Source: DYQY01 sp964643725 (lineage in GTDB: Bacteria; Margulisbacteria; Riflemargulisbacteria; GWF2-35-9; DYQY01). Taken from it: a stretch of DNA of 64,000 nt. The translations under genes and the position numbers were made by a program. The notes below the pieces were generated by a model. It saw nothing but the letters and a program-made list of their open reading frames with translations. It was not told the DNA's origin and ran no database searches. Shown here one piece after another: positions 1-9,525 of the stretch. Within the stretch, counting starts at the first letter, position 1, and each line of letters opens with the position of its first letter. Location: positions 1 through 64,000 of the forward strand of contig CAZXTL010000006.1 of NCBI GenBank assembly GCA_964643725.1, given 5' to 3'.

Positions 1-1707
1 GCTGATGAAGCTCTTGTAGCAGTTGCTGTTCCAGCTTCTGTAAACGACATTAAGGTTTCTGCTGATATAAAGAAGCTTATTCCAGATAATGCTGATGTAT
101 TCACCAGAACAATAATTGAACCAATCATGAGAATGAAGGGTGACAACATAAAAGTTTCAGAAATGCCTGTTGATGGTATTATTCCAACAGCTACCTCACA
201 AATCGAAAAAAGAGCTGTTGCTTTAGAAGTCCCATGTTGGATAGAAGACAAATGTATACAATGCGGACAGTGCGTATTGGTTTGTCCTCATGCTTCAATC
301 AGAATGAAACAAATTGCACCTTCAGAATTAAAAAATGCACCTAATAATTTTAAAACAATTAAATCTAGCACTAAAAACGCAAATGACCTTCAATTTAAAA
401 TTCAAGTTTATACTGAAGACTGTCAAGGTTGTGGAAGTTGCGTAGAAACATGTCCAGCAAAAGAAAAGGCTATAGTCATGAACCCAATTCAAGACGAATT
501 TGAAAAAGGTGAAATAGAAAACCAAAGATTCTTTGATGCGCTTCCTGAAAATGTATTAGAAGGTGTCGACCCAACTACACTAAAAGGTAGTCAATTCAAA
601 CAACCTTTGTTCGAATTCAGTGGAGCTTGTGCAGGTTGCGGAGAAACTCCTTATGTAAAATTAGTTACTCAGCTTTTTGGTGAAAGAATGATCGTTGCAA
701 ATGCTACAGGTTGTTCTTCAATTTATGGTGGAACATTCCCAACTATTCCTTATTGCGTAAATGAAAAAGGACATGGTCCAGCATGGGGCAATTCTCTTTT
801 CGAAGACAACGCAGAATATGGTCTTGGAATGCGTCTAGCTGTTAGCACTAACCGTAAACAGCTAAAAAGCAATATTGCATTAGCTATGACAGAAAATATT
901 TCTTCAGAACTTAAGAAAGCATTAGAAAAGAACTTAGAATTATGGGATGCAAAATCAACAGAGGCTTCTGAAGCACAAGAAGCAACTAAAGCAATTCTAA
1001 GCAAAGAAAATTATTCATCTCCTGTAATCAGCAAAATAAAAGAACTAAAAGATTATTTCGCAGAGAAATCAGTTTGGATATTTGGTGGTGACGGATGGGC
1101 ATATGATATCGGATATGGTGGATTAGACCACGTACTTGCTTCTGGTAACAATGTAAACGTATTAGTAATGGATACGGAAGTTTATTCCAACACTGGTGGT
1201 CAAGCATCTAAGGCTACTCCAAGAGGAGCAGTTGCACAGTTTGCTGCCTCAGGCAAAAAGATGGGCAAAAAGAACCTTGGTCTAATGATGACTGCTTATG
1301 GAAACATTTATGTTGCTTCTGTAAACATGGGTGCTAACAAGAATCAGGTAATTAAAGCAATGGTTGAAGCTGAAGCTTATAATGGACCATCTATCATAAT
1401 TGCTTATTCTCCTTGTATCGCTCATGGTATCGAAATGAAAGACTCTCAAGCCCATGGCAAAACAGCATCTGATACAGGTTATTGGCCTCTTTATCGTTTC
1501 AATCCAGATATGATAGAACAAGGCAAAGATCCTTTTACTTGGGAATCAAAACCTGCAACAAAAGACTTTAATGAAATGACAGATAACGAAAATAGATACC
1601 AATCTTTAAAACGTTCAAATCCTACAGAAGCTGAAAGATTACACCAACTAGCTCTATTAGATAACGCTAAAAGAATTGCTGATTTGCAGAATCTTAAAAA
1701 AGACTAG
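1..1707 (+). CDS. nifJ: Pyruvate:ferredoxin oxidoreductase, C-terminal part (5' end outside window)
   Basis: Decarboxylates pyruvate to acetyl-CoA and CO2 and reduces ferredoxin in the cytoplasm. The frame is open from base 1, so the true start lies upstream; the Met at 127 is internal. Counting from that Met, a 2[4Fe-4S] ferredoxin domain comes first (CIQCGQCVLVCP near residues 43-54, CQGCGSCVETCP near 99-110). The thiamine-diphosphate domain follows (CAGCGETP, ATGCSSIYGG, GDGWAYDIGYGG, DTEVYSNTGGQASKATPRG). Domain order and C-terminal length match the single-chain enzyme. Ferredoxin reduced here is the natural electron donor for the bifurcating hydrogenase 12 kb away. The identification is secure. 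Confidence 0.96.
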   Translation, partial: ADEALVAVAVPASVNDIKVSADIKKLIPDNADVFTRTIIEPIMRMKGDNIKVSEMPVDGIIPTATSQIEKRAVALEVPCWIEDKCIQCGQCVLVCPHASIRMKQIAPSELKNAPNNFKTIKSSTKNANDLQFKIQVYTEDCQGCGSCVETCPAKEKAIVMNPIQDEFEKGEIENQRFFDALPENVLEGVDPTTLKGSQFKQPLFEFSGACAGCGETPYVKLVTQLFGERMIVANATGCSSIYGGTFPTIPYCVNEKGHGPAWGNSLFEDNAEYGLGMRLAVSTNRKQLKSNIALAMTENISSELKKALEKNLELWDAKSTEASEAQEATKAILSKENYSSPVISKIKELKDYFAEKSVWIFGGDGWAYDIGYGGLDHVLASGNNVNVLVMDTEVYSNTGGQASKATPRGAVAQFAASGKKMGKKNLGLMMTAYGNIYVASVNMGANKNQVIKAMVEAEAYNGPSIIIAYSPCIAHGIEMKDSQAHGKTASDTGYWPLYRFNPDMIEQGKDPFTWESKPATKDFNEMTDNENRYQSLKRSNPTEAERLHQLALLDNAKRIADLQNLKKD

Positions 1708-1724
1708 TTCTTAAAAGTTGCTAT

Positions 1725-1753
1725 AAAAAAAGCCCCTTCACTGGGGCTTTTTT
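1725..1753. terminator. Bidirectional rho-independent terminator
   Basis: An A-run and GCCCC pair with GGGGC and a T-run around a six-base loop. It sits between the convergent nifJ and UPF0489 genes and would work in both directions. Confidence 0.85.
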
Positions 1754-1754
1754 A

Positions 1755-2471
1755 TTATTCTAAATGATTCCGTATTGCCCGATCTAAAATATTTCGCTGA
1801 TGAACATTTACATAGTCAAAGGACTTAGCTGCTGTAATAATATTCGGTCGTATATTAGATTTCGTAATCACACTAAAAAAATTATTGATATTAGCTTCTA
1901 GCTCAACATCTGTTGGGTCAACCTTAAAACCTCGATGAGTATCACGTCCACTATTAGAAAAAAAGTCATAATCTATGTCCAAAATTATATTATCCAAAAG
2001 GTCAGAAGGTAACTCCGACAACCTTACAACCTCTAATTCTATTTTTTTATAACTACTAACATCAAACCCACCCCAACCAAAACTTTCGCCAGTTCTTAAT
2101 TCCCAACTGTCTGAATACAAGTTTGTTTTATAAGGAACAGCATCAAATATCCCAAGATTAATGCCTTCACTATTCTTACGTTGAAGACCACTTACCTTTG
2201 GCAAATCATCTGGCACAACCCAAACAACTTTAGAAATAATCCCCAACTTTATAGCTTCATTTATAAAATTTGCTTTAGTTGTCATAAAGGGATGTTGGCC
2301 TAAAAAAATATCGCTATGAGTATCAACATGTATTAATGTAGCTCCTTTTTGAATCACCCCTTTAGCAATAGCATCCTGCCAAAAAGCTAAAACTTGCTCA
2401 TGGCTATCAACAATAGTATTTGGAATTAAATTAAAATTAAAAGTATTCTTTAAACTTACAATTTTATACAT
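1755..2471 (-). CDS. UPF0489 family protein
   Basis: A 238-residue protein of the UPF0489 (C5orf22-like) family, function unknown. The recognisable signatures are LIHVDTHSDI near residue 45 and LDIDYDFFSNSGRD near 165. These Asp/His-rich motifs recall the metal sites of arginase/deacetylase-fold hydrolases (inference). The gene starts MYKIVSLKN, an N-terminus shared in pattern with the two paralogues at 38628-39731, and it also shares their upstream promoter element. There is no Shine-Dalgarno, so the message is probably leaderless. It lies alone between the nifJ terminator and the bioA operon. Confidence 0.75.
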   Translation of the reverse strand: MYKIVSLKNTFNFNLIPNTIVDSHEQVLAFWQDAIAKGVIQKGATLIHVDTHSDIFLGQHPFMTTKANFINEAIKLGIISKVVWVVPDDLPKVSGLQRKNSEGINLGIFDAVPYKTNLYSDSWELRTGESFGWGGFDVSSYKKIELEVVRLSELPSDLLDNIILDIDYDFFSNSGRDTHRGFKVDPTDVELEANINNFFSVITKSNIRPNIITAAKSFDYVNVHQRNILDRAIRNHLE

Positions 2472-2506
2472 ACTAAGTTATCGCTAATTTATTAATATAA
2501 TTGCAA
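2472..2506 (-). promoter_or_regulatory. Leaderless promoter element TTGCAA-17-CGATAA
   Basis: On the minus strand TTGCAA (2501-2506) is followed after 17 bases by CGATAA (2478-2483), and after 6 more bases by the ATG at 2471. The same geometry recurs upstream of 39137 and 39731. With sigma70-like spacing the first transcribed base would be the A of the ATG. Confidence 0.6.
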
Positions 2507-2508
2507 CT

Positions 2509-3801
2509 TTATACAAATGATATATTTGATTTATTAAAAATATCTGAATTAACTAAAGTAGAAATAACACTAATAAGCTTCAATAGCTGCTGCTCAGTAA
2601 TCACATAAGGTGGCATTATATAAATTAATTTACCAAATGGTCTTAACCAGACACCTAGCTCAACACATTTCTTCTGAAACAAGACAACATCTACAGCTTC
2701 TTTCATCTCAACTACTCCAATGGCACCTAAAACCCTAACATCAAGAACAGCCTTATTTGAAGCCAAAGAAGACAATCCAACTCTTAGTATGTTTTCAATA
2801 TTTAAAACCTTTTCCTGCCAATCCATAGACACAAGAAGTTCTATACTTTTATTGGCAACTGCACAGGCAAGAGCATTAGCCATAAATGTAGGTCCGTGCA
2901 TAAGTGTAGAAACACCTTCTGCAACCTTATCAGTTGTTATGGTTGCAGCTAAACCCATATATCCGCCAGTAAGTCCTTTGCCTACACACATGATATCCGG
3001 AACTATACCTGCCCACTCACAAGCAAACATTTTCCCTGTTCTCCCAAATCCTGTTGCTACCTCGTCAGCGATTAACAAAAGGTCATATTGGTCACAAAGT
3101 TCTTTAGCTCTTTTAAGATACATTGGAGAATAAAACCACATACCTCCTGCACACTGAGCAACAGGCTCTAAAATTAATGCAGCCAACTCGTGATGATGTC
3201 TTTCTATTTTGACTTCTAGGTCATGAATAAGCTTATCTTCCCAATCTTTTTCAAATTTACATTTCGGACGCTCAGCAAATATCTGTTCCTGTACAACTCC
3301 CTTAAATAAACTGTGCATACCTGAAATAGGATCACACACAGACATAGCGCCGATGGTATCACCATGGTATCCACCCCTTATAGTAATAAGTTGCTTTTTC
3401 TCTGGACTGCCTTGAGCATGCCAGTATTGAATGGCCATCTTTATTGCCACTTCCACAGACACAGATCCAGAATCTGAAAAGAAAACCTTATTCAACCCTT
3501 TCGGAGTTATCTCTACTAGCTTTTTTGCTAAATTAATTGCTGGTTCATGCGTAAGCCCACCAAACATAACATGGGACATAGACTTTGTTTGTTTTAAAAG
3601 CGCTTCATTTAACTCAGGATGGTTATAGCCATGAATCGCACACCACCAAGAAGCAATCCCATCGATTAACCTAGTGCCATCTTCAAGAATTATTTCGCAT
3701 GCTTCAGCACTTTTTACGGGGTATACAGGAAGAGGTTCAGTTAAAGAAGTATAGGGATGCCAAATGTTTTCTTTGTCAAAGGCTAGATTCAAAAGTATCA
3801 C
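2509..3801 (-). CDS. bioA: Adenosylmethionine-8-amino-7-oxononanoate aminotransferase
   Basis: PLP-dependent class III aminotransferase of biotin synthesis that converts KAPA to DAPA with S-adenosylmethionine as amino donor. Seen: IWHPYTS near the N-terminus, a substrate-pocket motif SWWCAIHGYNHPELN, the PLP-region segment LLIADEVATGFGRTGKMFACEWAGI and the Schiff-base lysine in CVGKGLTGGY. At 430 residues it is full length. The start is a GTG at 3801 inside the end of bioD (26-base overlap), so translation is probably coupled. It is the last gene of the bioD-bioA pair; no bioB or bioF is in the window. Confidence 0.95.
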   Translation of the reverse strand: MILLNLAFDKENIWHPYTSLTEPLPVYPVKSAEACEIILEDGTRLIDGIASWWCAIHGYNHPELNEALLKQTKSMSHVMFGGLTHEPAINLAKKLVEITPKGLNKVFFSDSGSVSVEVAIKMAIQYWHAQGSPEKKQLITIRGGYHGDTIGAMSVCDPISGMHSLFKGVVQEQIFAERPKCKFEKDWEDKLIHDLEVKIERHHHELAALILEPVAQCAGGMWFYSPMYLKRAKELCDQYDLLLIADEVATGFGRTGKMFACEWAGIVPDIMCVGKGLTGGYMGLAATITTDKVAEGVSTLMHGPTFMANALACAVANKSIELLVSMDWQEKVLNIENILRVGLSSLASNKAVLDVRVLGAIGVVEMKEAVDVVLFQKKCVELGVWLRPFGKLIYIMPPYVITEQQLLKLISVISTLVNSDIFNKSNISFV

Positions 3802-4441
3802 CCATACTCAATATTCTTACAATATCATCTAAATTTACTTCGTCCATAAATGGAATTCTTATTGCTTTACTTATTCCTGTTAATTCCTTAACAGTTAAAA
3901 CATTGTTATACAAAATACTCTCATCAGCTTGGTCGACATCATTAAAAACCAAAATCTCTGGGCAAAATCCAACACTACTTAATTTATCAATAGTTAATAA
4001 TGATTGATTGATTGACCCTATCTTATTAGCGATTACAAGAATTACTGGTAATTGTAATTCAATAATAACATCTAATAAAAACTTACCATTTCCGATAGGA
4101 ACCATAACGCCACCTACACCTTCAACGATAACGCTATCATGGTTATTAGCTAATTTATTAAAATCATCTACAATTTTATCAACAGATATATCAATATCCT
4201 CTAGCGCAGACGCTAAATGAGGCGAACAGGGTTTTTCAAATGAATAAGAATAAAATTCTTCTTTATTTCCGGGAATTATATTATGTTCTAAGGTAAATTC
4301 TGTATCCGCTAACCCTCCTGTTTGAACAGGTTTATAAGGAACGGCATCAATGCCTTGAAGTCTTAATAACTTAATAAAAGCAGTAGTGAAAATAGTTTTA
4401 CCGGCATTAGTGTCAGTAGCAGTTACAAAATAACTCGTCAT
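3776..4441 (-). CDS. bioD: Dethiobiotin synthetase
   Basis: ATP-dependent carboxylase that closes the ureido ring of dethiobiotin from DAPA and CO2. The N-terminus carries the expected P-loop TATDTNAGKT. KPVQTGG near residue 39 and EGVGGVMVPIG near residue 105 are the substrate and Mg-ATP motifs of the family. Its 221 residues are normal for BioD. It lies between miaA (9-base gap) and bioA (overlap), in the order miaA-bioD-bioA of one transcription unit. Confidence 0.95.
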   Translation of the reverse strand: MTSYFVTATDTNAGKTIFTTAFIKLLRLQGIDAVPYKPVQTGGLADTEFTLEHNIIPGNKEEFYSYSFEKPCSPHLASALEDIDISVDKIVDDFNKLANNHDSVIVEGVGGVMVPIGNGKFLLDVIIELQLPVILVIANKIGSINQSLLTIDKLSSVGFCPEILVFNDVDQADESILYNNVLTVKELTGISKAIRIPFMDEVNLDDIVRILSMGDTFESSL

Positions 4442-4450
4442 ATTTATTTA

Positions 4451-5308
4451 TTATACCACAGAGACCCATTCTACGTTAGGGAAGCTACGATACCAAGTAA
4501 GCTGTCTTTTAGCAAAATTTCTGGTCCTCTTTTTAATAAGTTCTATACAGGCATCTTTACTTAATAGTCCATCAAAATACATAACTACTTCCTTATACCC
4601 TAAGGCCTGCAAGGAGGTAAGCTCTTTTTTATAACCCTTCTCTAAAATACTCTTAACTTCATCAAATAATCCCATCTCAATCATCTTATCTACTCTAAAG
4701 CCTATCCTTTCGTAAAGTAATGACCTCTCCATGTCTAAACATATCAAACGAAAATTATCAGCGAAAGAAACATCCATTTCCTGCTGCTCAGAAAAAGGGA
4801 TACCCGTTTGTTCATATACTTCTAATGCTCTAATAATACGAAACTCATCCTTTGGTTTTAATTTTAAAGCTGTTGCAGGATCAACTTCATGTAAAATTCT
4901 ATATAGTTCCTCTACTCCCTTTTCTAAGGAAACCGTCTGATACTTTAATCTCATTTCATCATTCGGAGAAAAATCAGGTGCAGAAAAATTATAGATAAGC
5001 GCTTTAATATATAACCCTGTTCCTCCAACAACAACGTATTCCTTGTCAGACTCGAAAAGTAATTTTCTAGCTTTTTTGGCAAATTTAAACAAATTCCATT
5101 CCTCGTCAGGGTTAATAATATCTATTAAGTGATGTTTAATATCTCCCATTTCCTCCTTGGAAGGTTTTGCAGTTCCTATGTCCATATACTTATACACTTG
5201 CATAGAATCTGCCGAAATAACCTCAAGTCCATTCTCTACAGCTAGCTGCATTGAATAGTTAGTTTTACCTACAGAGGTAGCACCAATAATAATAGGTATC
5301 TTCTTCAT
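4451..5308 (-). CDS. miaA: tRNA dimethylallyltransferase
   Basis: Transfers a dimethylallyl group to N6 of adenosine 37 in tRNAs reading UNN codons. Seen: P-loop IIGATSVGKT near residues 7-16, the catalytic DSMQVYKYMDIGTAKPS motif near residue 34, HHLIDI, and GGTGLYIKAL. It has 285 residues, slightly short for the family, and ends with the RTRNFAKRQLTWYR segment. The start codon overlaps the dtd stop (ATGA), so the pair is translationally coupled. Confidence 0.96.
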   Translation of the reverse strand: MKKIPIIIGATSVGKTNYSMQLAVENGLEVISADSMQVYKYMDIGTAKPSKEEMGDIKHHLIDIINPDEEWNLFKFAKKARKLLFESDKEYVVVGGTGLYIKALIYNFSAPDFSPNDEMRLKYQTVSLEKGVEELYRILHEVDPATALKLKPKDEFRIIRALEVYEQTGIPFSEQQEMDVSFADNFRLICLDMERSLLYERIGFRVDKMIEMGLFDEVKSILEKGYKKELTSLQALGYKEVVMYFDGLLSKDACIELIKKRTRNFAKRQLTWYRSFPNVEWVSVV

Positions 5309-5748
5309 AATTGTGTTGAGTCCAAAATAAAAGTTACTGGTCCATCGTTATGTATTTCTACCTGCATATCAGCTGCAAAAATACCTTTTTCTACTGGTAT
5401 ATGTTTAGCTAATTCTTCGCAAAAATTCTCGTATAAATTATTAGCCTTATCTGGTTCTTCAGCCAAATCAAAGGATGGTCTTCTCCCCTTTTTAACAGAC
5501 CCTGCTAAAGTAAATTGAGATATAACTAGAGCACTACCATTAATATCTTTAACAGAAAGATTCATTTTGCCCTGTTCGTCATTAAATATCCTTAAATCTA
5601 CTAGCTTATTAATAAGCTTATTAGAGTCTTCGCGAGTATCACCTTTTACTACTCCTAAAAGTAAATTAAGTCCTTCAGCTATTACGCCAACTGTCTTAGC
5701 CTCCACAACTACTTGGGAACTTGTTACTCTCTGAATAACACAAATCAT
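5305..5748 (-). CDS. dtd: D-aminoacyl-tRNA deacylase
   Basis: Removes D-amino acids mischarged on tRNA. The fold signatures are present: MICVIQRVTSSQV at the N-terminus, the SQFTLAGSVKKGRRPSF motif near residues 77-93 and the cross-subunit NDGPVTFIL motif near 133-141, which corresponds to the GPVT active-site loop. At 147 residues it is full length. Coupled to miaA by a 4-base overlap, and both act on tRNA quality. Confidence 0.95.
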   Translation of the reverse strand: MICVIQRVTSSQVVVEAKTVGVIAEGLNLLLGVVKGDTREDSNKLINKLVDLRIFNDEQGKMNLSVKDINGSALVISQFTLAGSVKKGRRPSFDLAEEPDKANNLYENFCEELAKHIPVEKGIFAADMQVEIHNDGPVTFILDSTQL

Positions 5749-5755
5749 GACAGCA

Positions 5756-5995
5756 CTAAATATCCACGATAGCTATTTCATTTTCTGAAGGATCCTTGAT
5801 ACCTCTTAGAAATTGCCCAAGTTGATCGTCTTTCTTATTGCCTTCTTTCTCATCTCTGTCTTCTTTCTCATTTAAAGCTAGAACTGGATATATCCCATCT
5901 TCTAAACTAACTGTATTGCTAACTAAAGAACCATCTGTTTTTTTCTTACTAACAGAATCCAATCTTCTTAATGGAACACCAGCTATATCAACCAT
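5756..5995 (-). CDS. Small charged protein of unknown function
   Basis: 79 residues beginning MVDIAGVPLRRLDS, followed by a lysine/aspartate/glutamate-rich middle (EKEDRDEKEGNKKDDQ) likely to be disordered. No domain recognised. The start ATG overlaps the upstream stop (TAATG) and has a strong upstream AAAGGGGGG ribosome-binding site, which supports it as a real gene. It sits 7 bases before dtd and is probably cotranscribed with the gene before it. Confidence 0.6.
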   Translation of the reverse strand: MVDIAGVPLRRLDSVSKKKTDGSLVSNTVSLEDGIYPVLALNEKEDRDEKEGNKKDDQLGQFLRGIKDPSENEIAIVDI

Positions 5996-6627
5996 TAAAT
6001 AAGCCCCCCTTTATAAGTATCTTCATTACTTCTAACTCCCTTTGTAAAAACTAAATGTTCTATAGCATTATGGCTCATATTCTCATCCTTTAAAATATCC
6101 ATTATTTCTTTATGTAATTCATATAAATCCACTGACAACTTTTGATATGCATCAGCAAAGTCTTTAATAAATTGACTTGGACTTATATCTGATTGCTTCA
6201 AATCAATATTTATATGCTTCATGTCTGCACTTACCTTAATCTTTAGAGAACTCATTTCTGCAAGGAAAAAAATTCTACTAATAATATTCTTATACGCATC
6301 TGTTTTCTCCTTATACAAATAAGAAATAACATTAAAATCTGAGCTGATAAATCCAAATTTTTCCTTTATTTCTCTAGAAAACTTTTCAATACCCCTGATA
6401 CCCAAGCTATTAAGTACATTATTATATAATCTAAGGACATCTTCAGTCTCAGCCATTAAGTCTTCCAAACTTCCTACTTTAAGTAGTTTTATTTGCAATA
6501 AATGCCCATATGCATTAAACCTAAAATATATAAATTCCTTAGTATACTCATACTCTTTCACGTCAAATACATTCATAAACCTTGAAAAAAGGCCATTTGC
6601 CAAACTTACCTCTTGCGTATCTACCAC
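5995..6627 (-). CDS. Protein of unknown function, first gene of the dtd-miaA-bio unit
   Basis: About 210 residues, mixed alpha/beta by eye, with no signal peptide or recognised motif. The ATG at 6633 touches the AAGGAGG ribosome-binding site directly, which is too close. The GTG at 6627 has a 6-base spacing and gives MVDTQEVSLANG, matching the MVD start of the next gene, so I choose 6627. A stretch near residues 100-170 is rich in helical heptads (SYLYKEKTDAYKNIISRIFF). No function is proposed. Confidence 0.6.
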   Translation of the reverse strand: MVDTQEVSLANGLFSRFMNVFDVKEYEYTKEFIYFRFNAYGHLLQIKLLKVGSLEDLMAETEDVLRLYNNVLNSLGIRGIEKFSREIKEKFGFISSDFNVISYLYKEKTDAYKNIISRIFFLAEMSSLKIKVSADMKHINIDLKQSDISPSQFIKDFADAYQKLSVDLYELHKEIMDILKDENMSHNAIEHLVFTKGVRSNEDTYKGGLI

Positions 6628-6753
6628 AAACATCCTCCTTAGGGATTTAATCTACTATAATAAATATAACAAATAATAAATTAAATGTCTGCATGAGTTG
6701 AATTAGTAAATAGCCTCTTTACCTTTCAACCTATTTGCCTTTAAATAACTCAA

Positions 6754-8118
6754 ATGGAAAAACACCAAAAAGCTCTTGGCGAAATGCCTATAAAAAAGCT
6801 TCTTACAAAAATGGCAGCACCAGCTATTATTGGGATGCTAGCCAACTCTTTATATAATCTTGTAGATACTATTTACCTTGGACAAGGAGTAGGAACAATA
6901 GCCATTGCAGGGCTAACTATTGCACTTCCAATGCAAATGCTAATTATGGCTATCAGCTTTCTAATAGGAATGGGCTCCGCTGCCATGATATCTAAACGAC
7001 TAGGGGAAAAGAAATTTGAATTAGCCAATATGGCAGCTGGTAATGCTATAACTTCTGTACTTATAACCACGATAATCATATCTATACTTGCTTTAATATT
7101 TATTGACCCTATTCTTATCTTTTTTGGAGCAACTCAAAGTATATTGCCTTACGCTAGAGATTACTTATCAATAGTACTATTAGGCTCACCCTTTTTTGGA
7201 TATGCAATTGTAGCAAATAACATCATCAGATCTGAAGGAAATGCTAAAACGGCAATGATTAGCATGCTTCTTTCCTTAGGATTAAACATTATCTTAGATC
7301 CTATATTTATCTTTGGGTTACATATGGGAATAAAAGGAGCAGCCATAGCTACAGTAATAGCTCAATTTGTAGGTTTTCTATACGTTCTTGATTATTTTGC
7401 AAACAAAAAAACTGCTTTACTTCTAGAGCCACATCACTTCAAACTTAACTGGCATATTCAAAAAGAAATTATGGCTTTAGGCTCTTCTAATTTTATGCGA
7501 CAAATTACCTTTATAATATTGGCTATTGTTATACAGAACTCTTTAAAACTTTATGGAGGAGACATTTATATTGCTGTATATGGCATAATAAATAAGATTC
7601 AAATGTTTGTCATGATGCCGTTATTTGGATTAGCCCAAGCATATCAGCCAATAACTGGTTATAATTTTGGAGCTAAAAAATTCGACAGAGTCATAGAGGT
7701 CTACAAAGAAACCTTAAAAATAAGCACTTTTTTTAGTACCTTTTTCTTTATTATCTTAATGGTTTTTTCTGCTCAGATTATGAGTATATTTACTACAGAT
7801 TCAGAAGCAATAAGACTAGGAACATATGCTTTGCAACTTAACATCTTGCTGTTTCCTCTTTTTGGCTTACAAATGATTGGATCCACGTATTTTTTAGCAG
7901 TAGGCAAAGCCTGGGTGGCTATGTTCCTTACGCTTAGTCGACAGATTATTTTTCTTATTCCGCTTGTTCTAATATTGCCGATATTCTTTCAAGCAAATGG
8001 ACTCTGGTACTCTTTCCCTATTGCTGATGCCGCATCAATAATCATAACCTACTATTTTATGAAAAAGGAACTAAAACACCTTAGAATGCTAAATGCTGCA
8101 GATGCTATTACTAAATAA
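6754..8118 (+). CDS. MATE family multidrug/cation exporter
   Basis: A 454-residue integral membrane protein with about 12 hydrophobic helices in two similar halves. The first half contains PAIIGMLANSLYNLVDTIYLG near residue 23, the typical MatE opening. Later segments such as LFGLAQAYQPITGYNFGAK match the second-half repeat. Such proteins export cationic compounds using Na+ or H+ gradients; the substrate cannot be told. No Shine-Dalgarno precedes the ATG. It is divergent from the unit at 6627 and is followed by the trkA promoter. Confidence 0.9.
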   Translation: MEKHQKALGEMPIKKLLTKMAAPAIIGMLANSLYNLVDTIYLGQGVGTIAIAGLTIALPMQMLIMAISFLIGMGSAAMISKRLGEKKFELANMAAGNAITSVLITTIIISILALIFIDPILIFFGATQSILPYARDYLSIVLLGSPFFGYAIVANNIIRSEGNAKTAMISMLLSLGLNIILDPIFIFGLHMGIKGAAIATVIAQFVGFLYVLDYFANKKTALLLEPHHFKLNWHIQKEIMALGSSNFMRQITFIILAIVIQNSLKLYGGDIYIAVYGIINKIQMFVMMPLFGLAQAYQPITGYNFGAKKFDRVIEVYKETLKISTFFSTFFFIILMVFSAQIMSIFTTDSEAIRLGTYALQLNILLFPLFGLQMIGSTYFLAVGKAWVAMFLTLSRQIIFLIPLVLILPIFFQANGLWYSFPIADAASIIITYYFMKKELKHLRMLNAADAITK

Positions 8119-8121
8119 AAA

Positions 8122-8161
8122 TATAAACATATAAACATATAAACAAATAAACAAATAAACA
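8122..8161. repeat. Five 8-bp tandem repeats of ATAAACA(T/A/G)
   Basis: The unit ATAAACAT/ATAAACAA is repeated five times in perfect 8-base register between the MATE stop and the trkA promoter. One unit supplies the candidate -35 box TAAACA. Confidence 0.8.
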
Positions 8162-8168
8162 GTATAAT
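8140..8168 (+). promoter_or_regulatory. trkA promoter, probably leaderless
   Basis: TATAAT (8163-8168) lies 7 bases before the trkA ATG at 8176. TAAACA (8140-8145) sits 17 bases upstream as a weak -35 within the tandem repeat. No ribosome-binding site fits between, so transcription probably begins at the start codon. Confidence 0.6.
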
Positions 8169-8175
8169 ACTAACC

Positions 8176-9525
8176 ATGAAGATACTAATTCTTGGTTCTG
8201 GTGATGTCGGATCCTATTTAGCAGAAAAACTCTCCTCTGAAGGTCATCGAATAAGCATAATTGACAAAAAAATACAAAATATTGAAAAGCTTTCATCGTC
8301 GCTTGATATACTAGCCATTCAAGACTCTTGTCTTAATCCTGAAGCACTTAAAGAAGCTGGCATTGAAAACTCAGATATGGTTATTGCTGTCACTAACTCT
8401 GATGAAACTAATCTAATTGCTTGTCTTTTAACAAAGGAATTCAGCAAAGCTTATACAATTGCTAGAGTTAAAACACTTGAAGAAAACTACGGGAGTTATC
8501 GATTCCCCTATGACAAGATTGGCGTTAACAAAGTAATTAACTCTGATCTATCCGCTACTAATGACATTATAAATTTAACCAAAGCAGAGTATAACTACAA
8601 CAAACTAATGGATTTTTGTAATGGGAAGATACAACTTCTTCGATTAGACATAAAAAATCACCCAAAATTAATAAACAATCAATTAAGCACCTTAAAACAA
8701 CAAATTTGGAGCCATCCCTTCTTGGTTGTTCTTGTAGTTAGAAAAGAAAGCAATTTTATACCTAAAGGTGACTTCATCCTCACAGAAGAAGACCACGTAT
8801 ATATCATGATAAATCGTGCTGATATACACAAAATGCAAGCGACTCTTCACCCTATAAAGAATAAAAATAAAAAAATAATCATTATGGGTGGAGAAAGTAT
8901 CGCCATAGCAGTAGCAAAAAAACTTGAGGAAACTCACTCAAAAGTTACTCTTATAGAAGATAACCAAGCCAAATGTGAAATAATAGCAGAACAATTAGAA
9001 TCAACCATTGTCATAAAAGGTGATGCAACCGAACTTCATCTCCTTTTAGAAGAAGGAATTAAAGAAACAGATATCTTTATTGCCGCTGGCTCTGATGATA
9101 AACAAAACCTTCTAGCCAGTATCTTAGCTAAAAATAACGGTGCAAAAAAAACTATATGTGTAATGAGAAGGCCAGATTATGTCCCACTAGTTAATCAATT
9201 AGGGATAGACCATTTAATAGCACCAAGAATAAGCGTATCAAATGAAATAATCAGGCACGTCAAAAGTGGAAAGGTAACTTCCTTTTATGCTATTCCGGAA
9301 ATAGATATAGAAATAATAGAGCAAGAAATCACAAAGGAATGTTCTCTAACTAAAAATAAACTTAAAGATGTTGCGATACCGAATACTTTACTTATAGGTG
9401 GAATAATAAAACCAAACCATACTACACTGATTCCTTCAGGTGATTACAAATGCGAAATTAATGACAAAGTAGTTATTTTTGCTAGAGAAAACTCTCAAAA
9501 AGATATTGAGGAACTACTCGACTAA
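8176..9525 (+). CDS. trkA: Trk potassium uptake system, peripheral NAD-binding subunit
   Basis: Cytoplasmic gating subunit of the Trk/Ktr K+ channel-like transporter. Its 449 residues contain two tandem RCK units. Each starts with a Rossmann motif (ILGSGDVGSYLAEKL near residue 5; IMGGESIAIAVAKKLEE near residue 236) and is followed by a TrkA-C domain. This double arrangement is that of TrkA rather than the single-domain KtrA. The stop overlaps the trkH start (TAATG), so the two subunits are made together. Confidence 0.93.
   Translation: MKILILGSGDVGSYLAEKLSSEGHRISIIDKKIQNIEKLSSSLDILAIQDSCLNPEALKEAGIENSDMVIAVTNSDETNLIACLLTKEFSKAYTIARVKTLEENYGSYRFPYDKIGVNKVINSDLSATNDIINLTKAEYNYNKLMDFCNGKIQLLRLDIKNHPKLINNQLSTLKQQIWSHPFLVVLVVRKESNFIPKGDFILTEEDHVYIMINRADIHKMQATLHPIKNKNKKIIIMGGESIAIAVAKKLEETHSKVTLIEDNQAKCEIIAEQLESTIVIKGDATELHLLLEEGIKETDIFIAAGSDDKQNLLASILAKNNGAKKTICVMRRPDYVPLVNQLGIDHLIAPRISVSNEIIRHVKSGKVTSFYAIPEIDIEIIEQEITKECSLTKNKLKDVAIPNTLLIGGIIKPNHTTLIPSGDYKCEINDKVVIFARENSQKDIEELLD

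Noticed and set aside
2472..2506. Reading CGATAA as a flagellar sigma28 -10 box (GCCGATAA)
   Set aside because: The upstream TAAA boxes lie 23-24 bases before CGATAA instead of the sigma28 spacing, whereas (A/T)TGCAA is at a constant 17 bases in all three cases.
6628..6633. ATG at 6633 as the start of the 5995-6627 gene
   Set aside because: It touches the AAGGAGG site with zero spacing; the GTG six bases on has the correct distance.
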